Source: an uncultured Chitinophaga sp.
Lineage (GTDB): Bacteria > Bacteroidota > Bacteroidia > Chitinophagales > Chitinophagaceae
NCBI RefSeq assembly: GCF_937898475.1
Contig: NZ_CALEJS010000012.1
Span: 248,001 to 312,000, forward strand
Direction: 5' to 3'
Length of the DNA stretch: 64,000 nucleotides
Positions 23,756 through 32,799 of this stretch are shown one piece after another. A program made the position numbers and the translations under genes. The notes beneath the pieces were generated by a model that was given only the letters and a program-made list of their open reading frames with translations, had not been told where the DNA came from and searched no databases. Position 1 is the first letter of the stretch, and the number at the start of each line of letters is the position of its first letter.

Positions 23756-25645
23756 ATGCTTTGGTTGATACCGGCGTTGCCATTTATTTCTGCACTGATG
23801 CTCATATCGGGCTGGCGTGTTTTTACACGTGCGGCAGTTTCCATTATTGGCTGCGGCAGTATTGGCGTAAGCGCTTTGCTGACCATTGTACTGGGCATTC
23901 AGTTTATGCAGTCGGGCCAGACCAGTGCAGTGCAGCATCTGTGGGAGTGGATGCAGGCGGGCAATTTCAGCGCAGGGGCTGATCTGCGGCTGGATGCCTT
24001 GTCGCTTTGCTTTGCGTTTGTGATCACCTTTGTAGGTTTCCTGATCCATATTTATTCTACCGGATACATGGCGGAAGATGCGGACTACGGCCGTTTCTTT
24101 GCATGCATGAACCTGTTTGTGGGCGCCATGCTGGTTTTGGTACTGGCAGATAACCTGCTGCTGCTGTACTTTGGATGGGAGGGTGTAGGGCTTTGCAGTT
24201 ACCTGCTGATCGGGTTCTGGTATAAAGATCCTGCCAATGGATATGCTGCGCGTAAGGCCTTTGTGGTTACGCGTGTAGGCGATACCGCGATGGCCATTGC
24301 GCTGTTCATGCTGTTCCAGTTCACCGGCAGTTTACAGATACAAAGTATCCTGGATAAAGCGCCCGGGTTATGGGCTGCCGGGAATGCAACCGTAGTATGG
24401 ATCGCATTCCTGTTACTGGGCGGGGCGGTAGGCAAGTCTGCACAGTTACCGCTGCAAACCTGGCTGCCTGATGCCATGGCGGGCCCTACACCGGTGAGCG
24501 CCCTGATACATGCGGCTACCATGGTAACGGCGGGCGTGTATCTGATAGCTCGGATGCATACCTTATTTGAACTGGCGCCGGCTGCGCAGACAGGTGTTGC
24601 CATTGTTGGTGCTGTTACCCTATTGCTGGCGGGCTGCAGCGCGCTGGTACAGCGGGATATTAAAAGGGTACTGGCTTATTCCACCATCAGCCAGATTGGT
24701 TATATGTTCCTGGCGCTGGGGGTAGGTGCATGGTCTGCAGCTATCTTCCATTTTGTGACGCATGCCTTCTTCAAAGCATTGCTGTTCATGGGCGCGGGTG
24801 CGGTGATCGTTGCCATGCACCATGAACAGGACATGATGAAGATGGGAGGCCTGCGAAAGCAGTTGCCTGCGGTGTACTGGGTATTCCTGACAGGGGCTGC
24901 CTCACTGGCGGCCATCCCCTTTATTACTTCCGGGTTTTACAGTAAGGACCAGATCGTATGGCTGGCCTGGTCTTCGGCACAGGGGCATACATTGTATTGG
25001 GTATGCGCCGTTACAGGTGCTTTCCTGACGGCCATGTATACTTTCCGTATGGTGTTCCTTACATTTTTCGGAGCGGCAAGGAACCATCAGCATCCGCATA
25101 CACCTGGGCCATCGATGATGATACCGCTGTATGTACTGGCGGTATTAAGTACGGTGGCAGGTTTTATTGAGCTGCCGCATACACTGGGACATGTAACACT
25201 GTTCAGCGATTTTCTCCGGCCCATGTTGCCTGCTGTGCAGCTGTTACAGGAGTCAGCAGCGCTGGAGTGGGCCTCCCAGCTGCTGGCAGCGGGCCTTACC
25301 TTCCTGGGTATCTATATTGCCTGGCTGTGGGTGATCAGGCAGCCGGAAGGTATGAAGCGTTTTGCACAGATGCCTTTTATGCAGTGGCTGCGCGTGTTCT
25401 GGATGAAGGGATGGGCCTTTGACGATGTATACAATGCGCTTTTTGTGCAGCCCTATGTGCAGACCGCCCGCATGAACCGCCGGGATATGATTGACCGGAT
25501 CTATACTGCTCTTGCCGCCATCACGCAATGGTTCCATGATATACTGGCCCGTACACAGAACGGCATCCTGCGCTATTATGTGATGGGTGTGGTGATAGGT
25601 GCAGTGGTGATACTGAGTGTACTTATCTGGAAAGTTTACGTTTAA
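23756..25645 (+). CDS. nuoL: NADH-quinone oxidoreductase subunit L
   Basis: A 629-residue antiporter-like proton-pumping subunit with about 16 helices and the long C-terminal lateral helix expected for NuoL. Core motifs are LYFGWEGVGLCSYLLIGFWY, LPLQTWLPDAMAGPTPVSAL and HAATMVTAGVYLIAR, containing the key Glu and Lys residues. ATG 23756 was chosen. nuoM follows after 12 bases. Confidence 0.97.
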   Translation: MLWLIPALPFISALMLISGWRVFTRAAVSIIGCGSIGVSALLTIVLGIQFMQSGQTSAVQHLWEWMQAGNFSAGADLRLDALSLCFAFVITFVGFLIHIYSTGYMAEDADYGRFFACMNLFVGAMLVLVLADNLLLLYFGWEGVGLCSYLLIGFWYKDPANGYAARKAFVVTRVGDTAMAIALFMLFQFTGSLQIQSILDKAPGLWAAGNATVVWIAFLLLGGAVGKSAQLPLQTWLPDAMAGPTPVSALIHAATMVTAGVYLIARMHTLFELAPAAQTGVAIVGAVTLLLAGCSALVQRDIKRVLAYSTISQIGYMFLALGVGAWSAAIFHFVTHAFFKALLFMGAGAVIVAMHHEQDMMKMGGLRKQLPAVYWVFLTGAASLAAIPFITSGFYSKDQIVWLAWSSAQGHTLYWVCAVTGAFLTAMYTFRMVFLTFFGAARNHQHPHTPGPSMMIPLYVLAVLSTVAGFIELPHTLGHVTLFSDFLRPMLPAVQLLQESAALEWASQLLAAGLTFLGIYIAWLWVIRQPEGMKRFAQMPFMQWLRVFWMKGWAFDDVYNALFVQPYVQTARMNRRDMIDRIYTALAAITQWFHDILARTQNGILRYYVMGVVIGAVVILSVLIWKVYV

Positions 25646-25657
25646 AATATTACCGGC

Positions 25658-27196
25658 ATGATCCTCTTATATATCATACTCATTCCCGTTATAGGCGCTT
25701 TGCTTTCCTGGCTGGTGTCAGCCAGGAGTGTGACGTTGTGCCGATGGATAGCTTTAGCCAGCCTGTTACTGGATCTTGTTATTGTTACCGGCATCTGGCT
25801 GGACCAGGGAGACGGTGGTAAGGGATGGCTGTACAACTGGCAGGCGCCCTGGATACCGCAGTTTGGCATTACCCTGCACCTGGCCATGGATGGGCTTAGC
25901 CTGGTGATGCTGGTGCTTACGTTCTTCCTGGGTGCATTATCCGTGCTGGTATCCTGGAACGAGATCAGATGGCGGGCGGGTTTTTTCCATTTCAACCTGC
26001 TGTTTGTGATCACGGGTATAGCGGGCGTTTTCCTGACCATGGACCTGTTCCTGTTCTATTTCTTCTGGGAAGTGATGCTGATACCCATGTACTTCCTGAT
26101 CGGTATCTGGGGGCATGAACGCAGGGAATATGCCGCCTATAAATTCTTCATCTTTACCCAGGCAGGCGGGCTGCTGATGCTGCTGGCTATCCTCGGGTTG
26201 TATTTTGTACATGCGGCTAACACCGGTGTATATACGTTTAATTACTTTGATCTGCTTCATACGCCAATGGCGCGCAGCCTTTCGCAATGGCTGATGCTGG
26301 GTTTCCTCATCGCTTTTGTGGTAAAGCTGCCAGCCGTGCCTTTTCATACCTGGCTGCCGGATGCGCATACAGAAGCGCCCACCGCCGGCAGCGTAATACT
26401 GGCCGGGCTACTGTTAAAGACAGGCGCTTATGGCATATTACGTTTTGTATTACCCCTGTTTCCCGCAGCTGCCCAGGATTTCGCCCCCTGGGCAATGCTG
26501 CTGGGAGTAGCGGGCATCCTGTACGGGGGACAGCTGGCGTATGCACAGCCGGACTTTAAACGGCTGGTGGCGTACACCAGTGTAAGCCATATGGGCTTTG
26601 TACTGCTGGGCGCTTTTGCCTTCAACGAAGTAGCCTACCAGGGTGTAGTGATGCAGATGATCACGCATGGTATCAGCACAGGGGCATTATTCATGCTGGC
26701 GGGTGTATTGTATGAACGTATCCATACCCGTGAGCTGAGCAGGATGGGGGGCTTGTGGCCTGTGCTGCCGGCGATGGGCACCGTGACGATGATATTTGTG
26801 ATGGCTTCGCTGGGCTTACCCGGACTGGGTAATTTCATTGCCGAGTTCCTGATACTGGTAGGCAGCTGGCAGGCCAACCGGCCGCTGACCGTACTGGCGG
26901 CCATCGGGCTGGTAATAGCTACGATTTACTCATTGCGTATCATGCAGAAAGTGTTTTTCGGGCAAACGGAAAGACAGTTCGGTCTGCCTGATCTCAATAC
27001 CAGGGAATGGGTGATGCTGGCGCCCCTGGTGCTGGTGATCATCTGGCTGGGCGTATATCCCAAACCGGTGCTAAAAATGCTGAATACTGCACGCGGAACG
27101 CTGAACGCAGCACGCGGAACGCTGCATGTGGCGGAGGCGCCTGACAATACAAAGCGCATGCAGCCTTCAGCCTTCAGCGTTGAGCCTAACCAATAA
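25658..27196 (+). CDS. nuoM: NADH-quinone oxidoreductase subunit M
   Basis: A 512-residue antiporter-like subunit with about 14 helices. Conserved blocks include FYFFWEVMLIPMYFLIGIWG, KLPAVPFHTWLPDAHTEAP and LAGLLLKTGAYGILRF. The recognisable domain ends near residue 470. The last 40 residues (NTARGTLNAARGTLHVAEAP and on) are unrelated to the family and are encoded by a repeat resembling the palindromes of the intergenic spacers, so the natural C-terminus may have been extended by read-through into a repeat. Confidence 0.95.
   Translation: MILLYIILIPVIGALLSWLVSARSVTLCRWIALASLLLDLVIVTGIWLDQGDGGKGWLYNWQAPWIPQFGITLHLAMDGLSLVMLVLTFFLGALSVLVSWNEIRWRAGFFHFNLLFVITGIAGVFLTMDLFLFYFFWEVMLIPMYFLIGIWGHERREYAAYKFFIFTQAGGLLMLLAILGLYFVHAANTGVYTFNYFDLLHTPMARSLSQWLMLGFLIAFVVKLPAVPFHTWLPDAHTEAPTAGSVILAGLLLKTGAYGILRFVLPLFPAAAQDFAPWAMLLGVAGILYGGQLAYAQPDFKRLVAYTSVSHMGFVLLGAFAFNEVAYQGVVMQMITHGISTGALFMLAGVLYERIHTRELSRMGGLWPVLPAMGTVTMIFVMASLGLPGLGNFIAEFLILVGSWQANRPLTVLAAIGLVIATIYSLRIMQKVFFGQTERQFGLPDLNTREWVMLAPLVLVIIWLGVYPKPVLKMLNTARGTLNAARGTLHVAEAPDNTKRMQPSAFSVEPNQ
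27080..27185. repeat. Word-type repeat inside the 3' end of nuoM
   Basis: The 15-mer GCACGCGGAACGCTG occurs at 27089-27103 and 27110-27124, 21 bases apart. GAACGCTGAACGCAG near 27096 is an imperfect inverted match to CAGCCTTCAGCGTTG near 27169. The structure (repeated short words and an inverted counterpart around a core) is that of the other spacer palindromes in this window. Confidence 0.65.
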
Positions 27197-27206
27197 ACTT
27201 CATACT

Positions 27207-28646
27207 ATGACCTTCGACGATCTGCTCAGCCTGGGCCCTTTGTTCAATATCTGCGGCGGCGCGGTCATTGCCATGCTGCTGGTAGCCATCTGGCGTAACC
27301 ACCGGTTGGTGTATTACTTTACATTACTGGTCTATATACTGGCGCTGGCTTCTGTGGTGCCGGTAGCAAAGCTGTTGCCGCATATCATTGCGCCGCTGGT
27401 AGTGGTAGATATGTTTGCGCTGTTCAACAGCGGGGCCATAGTGGGTTCGGGACTGATCATCGTACTGTTATCCTACAACTATTTTGAGGAGCGGGAAGAG
27501 CGGAAGGAGGAGTACTATCTTTTATTGCTGCTGGCCACTGCGGGAGCGCTGGTGCTGGTGATCAGCCGGCATTTCATGTCGCTGTTCCTGGGACTGGAAA
27601 TGCTGAGCATCAGCCTTTATGGGCTGATCGCTTACCTGCGCGCCCGTCAGCGATCAGACGAAGCGGGGATCAAGTACCTGATACTGGCCGCCCTTTCATC
27701 TGCTTTCCTGTTATTTGGTATGGCGCTGGTGTATGGGTTTACCGGGCATATGGATTTCCCGGGCATAGGCGCTTACCTGCAGCAGGCAGGCAGTGTACCG
27801 TTGCCAGTGGTGGCGGGTTTCGGGCTGATGCTGATAGGCATTGGATTTAAGCTGGGCATTGTACCTTTTCATATGTGGGCGCCGGATATTTACGAAGGGG
27901 CGCCGCTGCCGGTGGCCGCTTTTGTAGCTACCATCTCCAAAGGGGGCGTGCTGGTGGTGCTGATCCGGTTCTTCCAGGATGTGAACGGCACCCAGTATAC
28001 CATGCTGTGGTGGATACTGGCTATTACTGCCGTAGCATCCATGTTTGTGGGCAACTGGCTGGCGCTCACACAGCAGAATATTAAACGTATGCTGGCTTAC
28101 TCTTCCATTGCCCACCTGGGCTACCTGCTGGTGGCCTTCCTGGCAGGTAAGCAGTCCGGGCTGGAGGCCATCGCCTTCTACCTGGTGGCTTATTTTCCCA
28201 CCAGCATAGGTGCTTTTGGAGTGCTGATCGTGATGAGCAGCAGTGTGCAGGATGCAGAAACGGCGGAGGATTATCGTGGATTGTTCTGGCGTTATCCCTG
28301 GGTAGCGCTGGCATTTACGGTGATGCTGCTTTCGCTGGCGGGTATTCCGCTGACAGCGGGCTTCATCGGCAAATTCTATATTGTATTGGCGGGGGCAGAC
28401 GGCAACCATTGGTTCCTGCTGCTGATGCTGGTGATCAACAGTGTTATTGGTCTGTACTATTATATCCGCATTGTGGCCATGATGTTCCGTACCACGGAAA
28501 CGCCACAACGTACCTTTATCAAACCCGCCCTGCCCCTGGCGGGCAATATTACACTAGGTTTGGTGGTATTGCTGCTGGTGGGACTTGGCGTGTATCCCTC
28601 CGCTATGATGCAGCTGATACAGCAGATGATGACGCTGATCAGGTGA
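27207..28646 (+). CDS. nuoN: NADH-quinone oxidoreductase subunit N
   Basis: A 479-residue antiporter-like subunit with about 14 helices, last gene of the complex I operon. Motifs: FLGLEMLSISLYGLIAYLRA, KLGIVPFHMWAPDIYEGAP and NIKRMLAYSSIAHLGYLLVA. ATG 27207 (MTFDDLLSLGPLF) is chosen; earlier in-frame codons lie within the repeat at the end of nuoM. The stop codon touches the stop of the convergent next gene with no spacer. Confidence 0.96.
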   Translation: MTFDDLLSLGPLFNICGGAVIAMLLVAIWRNHRLVYYFTLLVYILALASVVPVAKLLPHIIAPLVVVDMFALFNSGAIVGSGLIIVLLSYNYFEEREERKEEYYLLLLLATAGALVLVISRHFMSLFLGLEMLSISLYGLIAYLRARQRSDEAGIKYLILAALSSAFLLFGMALVYGFTGHMDFPGIGAYLQQAGSVPLPVVAGFGLMLIGIGFKLGIVPFHMWAPDIYEGAPLPVAAFVATISKGGVLVVLIRFFQDVNGTQYTMLWWILAITAVASMFVGNWLALTQQNIKRMLAYSSIAHLGYLLVAFLAGKQSGLEAIAFYLVAYFPTSIGAFGVLIVMSSSVQDAETAEDYRGLFWRYPWVALAFTVMLLSLAGIPLTAGFIGKFYIVLAGADGNHWFLLLMLVINSVIGLYYYIRIVAMMFRTTETPQRTFIKPALPLAGNITLGLVVLLLVGLGVYPSAMMQLIQQMMTLIR

Positions 28647-29117
28647 TCAGCGTGCCTGGCGGTTAAAGTACCGGGCCGTCATGGTGGCCACGGGAATGCC
28701 TATGGCGAGTATGAGGATCAGCATACCCAGGAGGGAGGGGCCCAGCCGCAGGGGAGGCTGTTTATAGGCGGAAATGGGCAATACTACCAGGTTCATGATG
28801 CACCAGACAATGGCTCCGTACAGGATACCGCTTACAAGGGGCTGTTTGTGCAGGAAGGAAAGGCGGGGATATACCAGGAAATAGCCGATGGTAAAAAGCA
28901 TGGCGATCAGGTAGTGGAAAAGTAGCCCGGCGGTTGCCATGGCGGCGCCGCCTGCGTAGGCTTCCCGCCCAAAAATACCGCTGGCGATACCTTGCAGTAT
29001 CTGCACAGCGGTTGCTTTGTCCAGGATCACGGCATAAACGATGACAGCAGCGAGTATATCCAGCGTGCCGGCTATTACACCGGTACGCAGCATCGTCTTA
29101 AATGTTGGAGAAAGCAT
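28647..29117 (-). CDS. Four-helix membrane protein of unknown function
   Basis: A 156-residue integral membrane protein with four predicted helices, about residues 13-34, 58-80, 92-112 and 127-148. It resembles small membrane proteins of the YagU/DUF1440 kind in layout (GVIAGTLDILAAVIVYAVIL, then FHYLIAMLFTIGYFLVYPRL), but I cannot confirm this. ATG 29117 is preferred to an in-frame TTG six bases earlier. It is convergent with nuoN with no gap between the stop codons. TACATTTG on the minus strand at 29261-29268 is a perfect -7 box about 140 bases upstream. Confidence 0.75.
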   Translation of the reverse strand: MLSPTFKTMLRTGVIAGTLDILAAVIVYAVILDKATAVQILQGIASGIFGREAYAGGAAMATAGLLFHYLIAMLFTIGYFLVYPRLSFLHKQPLVSGILYGAIVWCIMNLVVLPISAYKQPPLRLGPSLLGMLILILAIGIPVATMTARYFNRQAR

Positions 29118-29260
29118 ATTCAAACAGGTTTAAAAGGGCATGGTTCCCGTAACAGATTCAGATTTTGTTATGAGCGATACAGGATACCTGGTTTGTTGAT
29201 TCAGCACTTTACATCCGGCGGAAGGAGAGATGCAGCTGGCTGAATGAGCGTCTGGCAGTA

Positions 29261-29268
29261 CAAATGTA
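29261..29268 (-). promoter_or_regulatory. Candidate -7 box (TACATTTG) for the four-helix membrane protein
   Basis: The minus strand reads TACATTTG, an exact TAnnTTTG match, predicting a transcript with about 137 leader bases. No clear -33 element. Confidence 0.35.
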
Positions 29269-29407
29269 GTGATGGGCCTGCAGGTAAAGCAGGCAATTCA
29301 ACGGGGAACAGGCAGGAGGCAGCAGAAAGGGGATACGGGCCCCTGTGCGGCGTTGGTACGGTGCAAAATAACGGTGATATGCTGAAAACTGCAGGTGATG
29401 TTCCTGC

Positions 29408-29644
29408 TTAGTTGATGGAGGGCAGGTGTATCCCGGTATTGTCGAAAATAATGCTGTCTATATCTTCTATTGTGTTCACACTCAGGAGGGAAGCAAACTG
29501 CATGGGGATGGGAGAGCACATCCAGGTGCCGCCTTTCTGTACTACGCCAAAGGCGGTTTTTCCAACTTCTATCTTATAGTACTTGTTACCTTCCAGGAAA
29601 TGAAAGCCTAATGCCAAAAGCCGCTCGGGAGTGATCTGATCCAT
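29408..29644 (-). CDS. Small hypothetical protein
   Basis: A 78-residue soluble protein without signal peptide or membrane segment (begins MDQITPERLLALGFHFLEGN). It has an amphipathic start, then a beta-rich stretch (KYYKIEVGKTAFGVVQKGGT) and an acidic helix-like end. ATG at 29642-29644. It lies 64 bases downstream of the response regulator on the same strand, so it could be the third gene of that unit. Family not recognised. Confidence 0.6.
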   Translation of the reverse strand: MDQITPERLLALGFHFLEGNKYYKIEVGKTAFGVVQKGGTWMCSPIPMQFASLLSVNTIEDIDSIIFDNTGIHLPSIN

Positions 29645-29708
29645 GTATTATATTTTTCGTAAATATAATACCTTTTTGTTTAAAAGGAAGTCTAATGTCG
29701 TATAGTCC

Positions 29709-30419
29709 TTAGGGTTGTTCCAACAGGCTTACTACCAGTTCCTTATAGCTTCTGCCGATGGGGATGGGTTTTCCGTTCACTTCTACATCGGTAGCGGTAA
29801 AGGCTTCTATCTTGTCTTTGGCAACGATGAAGGAGCGGTGCACGCGCAGGAAATTATTACGGGCCAGCAGCTCTTCGATCTGGCCGATCTGGAACTTGGT
29901 AAGAATGGTTTTGTCGCGGGTAACGATGCGGATATACTCCTTCATGCTTTCGATGTAGAGGATCTCATCCAGGTAGATCCTGACTTTCTTTTTGCTGACA
30001 TTGAAAAAAAGGTGCAGTCTTTCCGGTTTGGCGGGAACAGGGGTCACGGGCGGTGCGGGAGGCGTAGATTGTTTGAGTTTGTTGACGGCCATGAGGAAGC
30101 GGCTGAACTCAATAGGTTTCAGCAGGTAATCCACCACGTTCAGTTCATAGCCCTGCAGGGCGTACTCCTGGTAGGCAGATGTAATAATGACCTGGGGCGG
30201 GTTTTTAAGCGCTTTTACAAAGTCGAAGCCTTTGAGCTTAGGCAGATGTATATCGAGGAAAATAAGGTCTATTTTCTCCTTTTGCAGCATGTCCATTGCA
30301 TAGATGGCATCACTGCAGATCCCTTTCAGCTGGAGAAAGGGCACCTGTTTGATATAGTCTTCCAGTACTTCTGCCGCCAGGGGCTCATCTTCCACGATGA
30401 TGCAGCTATAGTTTTGCAT
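29709..30419 (-). CDS. LytTR-family response regulator
   Basis: A 236-residue two-component regulator. The receiver domain covers residues 1-120 with the acidic pocket VEDEP at 9-13, phospho-acceptor Asp56 (LIFLDIHLP) and the later Lys in DYLLKP. The C-terminal LytTR DNA-binding domain spans about residues 140-235 (FFNVSKKKVRIYLDEILYIE, then NNFLRVHRSFIVAKDKI). It acts in the cytoplasm as partner of the sensor encoded immediately upstream, which its start overlaps by 14 bases. The target genes are not evident. Confidence 0.94.
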   Translation of the reverse strand: MQNYSCIIVEDEPLAAEVLEDYIKQVPFLQLKGICSDAIYAMDMLQKEKIDLIFLDIHLPKLKGFDFVKALKNPPQVIITSAYQEYALQGYELNVVDYLLKPIEFSRFLMAVNKLKQSTPPAPPVTPVPAKPERLHLFFNVSKKKVRIYLDEILYIESMKEYIRIVTRDKTILTKFQIGQIEELLARNNFLRVHRSFIVAKDKIEAFTATDVEVNGKPIPIGRSYKELVVSLLEQP

Positions 30420-31467
30420 GACTGTCCAGGTTTATGGTGAGGTGTACTTTGAACCTGTTCTGCTGGTCCTGCACATCCAGTTTATATTCCTTGTACATCA
30501 GCTCGAGCTGGCGTCTAACGTTGCTCAGGCCGATATTGTCTGTAATGGCGCTGCCATTGCCGTTCTCCTTACTGTTCTCTACCAGGAAGTTCAGTACACC
30601 CTGGTGTAAGCGAAGGTCAATATAAACAAAAGCATCCATCCGCGATTCACTGACGCCGTGCTTAAAGGCATTTTCCACAAAAGGCAGGAGGAGCAGGGGG
30701 GCTACGGGAAATGTACCGTTGTCCACTTCTTTACGGAAGGTAACGCTTAGTCTCTTGTTATAGCGGATCTTTTCCAGTTCGAGGTAATCATCCAGCATTT
30801 TGATCTCATCGCAGACGGGAATGGCGCTTTTACCGGTTTCATAAAGCATGAAGCGCAGCAGCTTGGAGAGCTTCATCACTGTTTCGGCGGTATAGTCTGA
30901 TTTTTTGCGGGCCAGCCCGTAGATATTGTTGAGCGTATTAAAGAGGAAGTGCGGGTTGATCTGGTTGCGGAGGAACTTCAGCTCTGTTTCCAGCTTTTCC
31001 TTTACCAGGTTCTTTTCCCGTTCCTTGCCTGCCAGCTGGATACGCAGCAGGTGAAGGGTAACAACGGTGCCGCTGACAAAGCCCATGTCCATAATGCCGA
31101 GCAGCACGCTGGCTACGTTAAACAGGGCTTTTGTTTTCAGCAGGCCCTCGTATACCCGTGGATAAATGAAGTAGTTATAGGTAAGGCGATAGAGTACCAA
31201 AATGACGATGAACACCGCTGCTATTTTGGTTACTTCCTGCCATAGGCGGCCTTTATCCTGCAGCAGGCGGTTTACTGATACGTAGATCACAAAATAGGCG
31301 AAGGACATTTTGAGAATGCCTACGGAAAGCGCCGCCTGCAGGGACATGGCAAAGCGTGTACTTTCCGGGATGCCCGGAAGGGCTGGTCCTACCCAGAGGA
31401 ACTCCAGCAGGGAGTCCTGCAGGATGTATACTACCCAGAATAAAATATGCAGCAATACCCGTTTCAT
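30406..31467 (-). CDS. LytS/YehU-type sensor histidine kinase
   Basis: A 353-residue sensor with about four N-terminal membrane helices (residues 4-140), then a coiled segment and the His-kinase domain. The phospho-accepting His173 lies in RNQINPHFLFNTLNNIYGL. The ATP-binding part ends with DNIGLSNVRRQLELMYKEY. There is no large extracytoplasmic sensor domain, so the stimulus is probably sensed in the membrane. ATG 31467 is preferred to an in-frame TTG nine bases upstream. Overlap of 14 bases with the response regulator gene shows a coupled pair. Confidence 0.93.
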   Translation of the reverse strand: MKRVLLHILFWVVYILQDSLLEFLWVGPALPGIPESTRFAMSLQAALSVGILKMSFAYFVIYVSVNRLLQDKGRLWQEVTKIAAVFIVILVLYRLTYNYFIYPRVYEGLLKTKALFNVASVLLGIMDMGFVSGTVVTLHLLRIQLAGKEREKNLVKEKLETELKFLRNQINPHFLFNTLNNIYGLARKKSDYTAETVMKLSKLLRFMLYETGKSAIPVCDEIKMLDDYLELEKIRYNKRLSVTFRKEVDNGTFPVAPLLLLPFVENAFKHGVSESRMDAFVYIDLRLHQGVLNFLVENSKENGNGSAITDNIGLSNVRRQLELMYKEYKLDVQDQQNRFKVHLTINLDSHAKL

Positions 31468-31572
31468 GCGATCCAAAAATCGTAAAAAAGACGGTTATTA
31501 CTGCATAAAGGGGACCAATGACGGTTTTCAACGGATGAAAAGCAGGAAGGTGGGGGAAAACACAACCTGCAA

Positions 31573-32703
31573 CTACTCCTCCAGCTGCGCTACTGCTTCC
31601 AGTAACATACAGCCGCTTAGTTGCGTAGTCATATCTGTAGTGGTGGCGGTACTGTTCCAGGCGGTGTTGAAGAGCACCTGCGGTTTGGTGGTGCCCTGCA
31701 GCCACAGGGTTTCAGCGTTCAGCCGCAGGAAGCTGGCAAACTTTGTTTTGTCTGTGCTGCTGATATCGGTGTCGGTGATGAGCAGCATGAGATAGCGTAC
31801 CAGTATGCCTTTGAAGAGGCCTCCATCGCCGCCGCCTTCAGACTTCAGGATGTTGTTCTGTGTGAAATCGCCACCCAGTGCATTGTTGGCGGTTTTCAGG
31901 GCGTCGTTGAGGTAAGCCTGTTCGCCGGTGAGCTTATACAGTTCCACCCCGGCGCCAATGAATACGCCCTGGTTGTAGGTGAAGCGCCAGTTTTTATCAA
32001 TTGCGCCGTTGCCTTCGCGGTTGATGCCATCCCAAACAAGGCCGCTGGCGGGATCTACCAGGGTTGTTTTCTGCCATTGGTAGATCTTTTTTGCCCAGTC
32101 GAGATCAGCTGCGTCATGTGTTACCTGGTACATACGTGCTGCAATGATAGCGGCGGGCGCATTGGCAGGCGTGTTTTTGTAGTTCCTGCTTTTGTCTTTA
32201 TTCCAGTGAATGCCGCCGCCCCAGGTATCGTCCCAGCCGCCTTTGATGTCGTTCCACAACAGCTGTGCGGTGGTCTTGTAACGGTCGTCCTGTGTGGCTT
32301 CGTAGGCCCGGAGACAGGCCAGCGTCATCCACTCCATATCGTCGTAGAAGTGATTGATATAAGTGTTGCCGTTCTTTGCTTTCATGCCATCCAGCAGCTC
32401 GCTCATTTTGTCTTTGTAGGCATCGTTACTGGTACGGATGTAGCCATCCACCAATACATCCAGGGCATGCGCATTGGGCCAGTAGTTGAAGGTGAGGTCA
32501 CCTGCATTGTTGGCATTAAAGTATTTGCCGCCGGCGTTGTAAAAATTGCCGGTCAGCGAAGCCTGGGCCGAGTCTGCAATAGCGGGCCAGTCAAACTTGT
32601 ACACCGCTTTATTGGCGCCCGGTCCGGGACCTTCATCTTTCGGCTCTTTCAGGCAGGATGTAAAGGCAACAGATAACAGTATTATCAGGAAGGAATATTT
32701 CAT
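31573..32703 (-). CDS. Glycoside hydrolase family 76 protein, predicted alpha-1,6-mannanase lipoprotein
   Basis: A 376-residue lipoprotein with a signal peptide and lipobox ending at Cys17 (LLSVAFTSCLKE). The GH76 (alpha/alpha)6 domain fills the rest; the characteristic catalytic aspartate pair is Asp121-Asp122 (INHFYDDMEWMTLACLRAYE). Other typical stretches are GDLTFNYWPNAHALDVLVDG and RFTYNQGVFIGAGVELYKLT. Such enzymes cut alpha-1,6-mannan backbones of fungal or bacterial cell walls. It is the last gene of the SusCD locus, where a surface endo-enzyme is expected. Activity is inferred from the family. Confidence 0.92.
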   Translation of the reverse strand: MKYSFLIILLSVAFTSCLKEPKDEGPGPGANKAVYKFDWPAIADSAQASLTGNFYNAGGKYFNANNAGDLTFNYWPNAHALDVLVDGYIRTSNDAYKDKMSELLDGMKAKNGNTYINHFYDDMEWMTLACLRAYEATQDDRYKTTAQLLWNDIKGGWDDTWGGGIHWNKDKSRNYKNTPANAPAAIIAARMYQVTHDAADLDWAKKIYQWQKTTLVDPASGLVWDGINREGNGAIDKNWRFTYNQGVFIGAGVELYKLTGEQAYLNDALKTANNALGGDFTQNNILKSEGGGDGGLFKGILVRYLMLLITDTDISSTDKTKFASFLRLNAETLWLQGTTKPQVLFNTAWNSTATTTDMTTQLSGCMLLEAVAQLEE

Positions 32704-32709
32704 GTTAGA

Positions 32710-32795
32710 AGGTTTGAGGGTTTGAAAGTTTAAATGTTTGAGACGTTCGCGAAGACGCTTAACTGTTCAGACATTTAAACTTTCAAACATTTAAA
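32710..32795. repeat. Word-type palindrome (GTTTGAAAG family)
   Basis: An 18-bp perfect inverted repeat, 32720-32737 and 32771-32788, built from GTTTGAAAGTTTAAATGT, lies between the SusE/F-like gene and the GH76 gene. The core contains ACGTTCGCGAAGACGC. In the sus transcript it would form a strong hairpin ahead of the GH76 gene and could lower its expression relative to upstream genes. Confidence 0.85.
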
Positions 32796-32799
32796 CGAA

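Noticed and set aside
31621..32676. 351-codon plus-strand frame opposite the GH76 gene
   Set aside because: Antisense shadow of a gene with signal peptide, lipobox and the GH76 aspartate pair.
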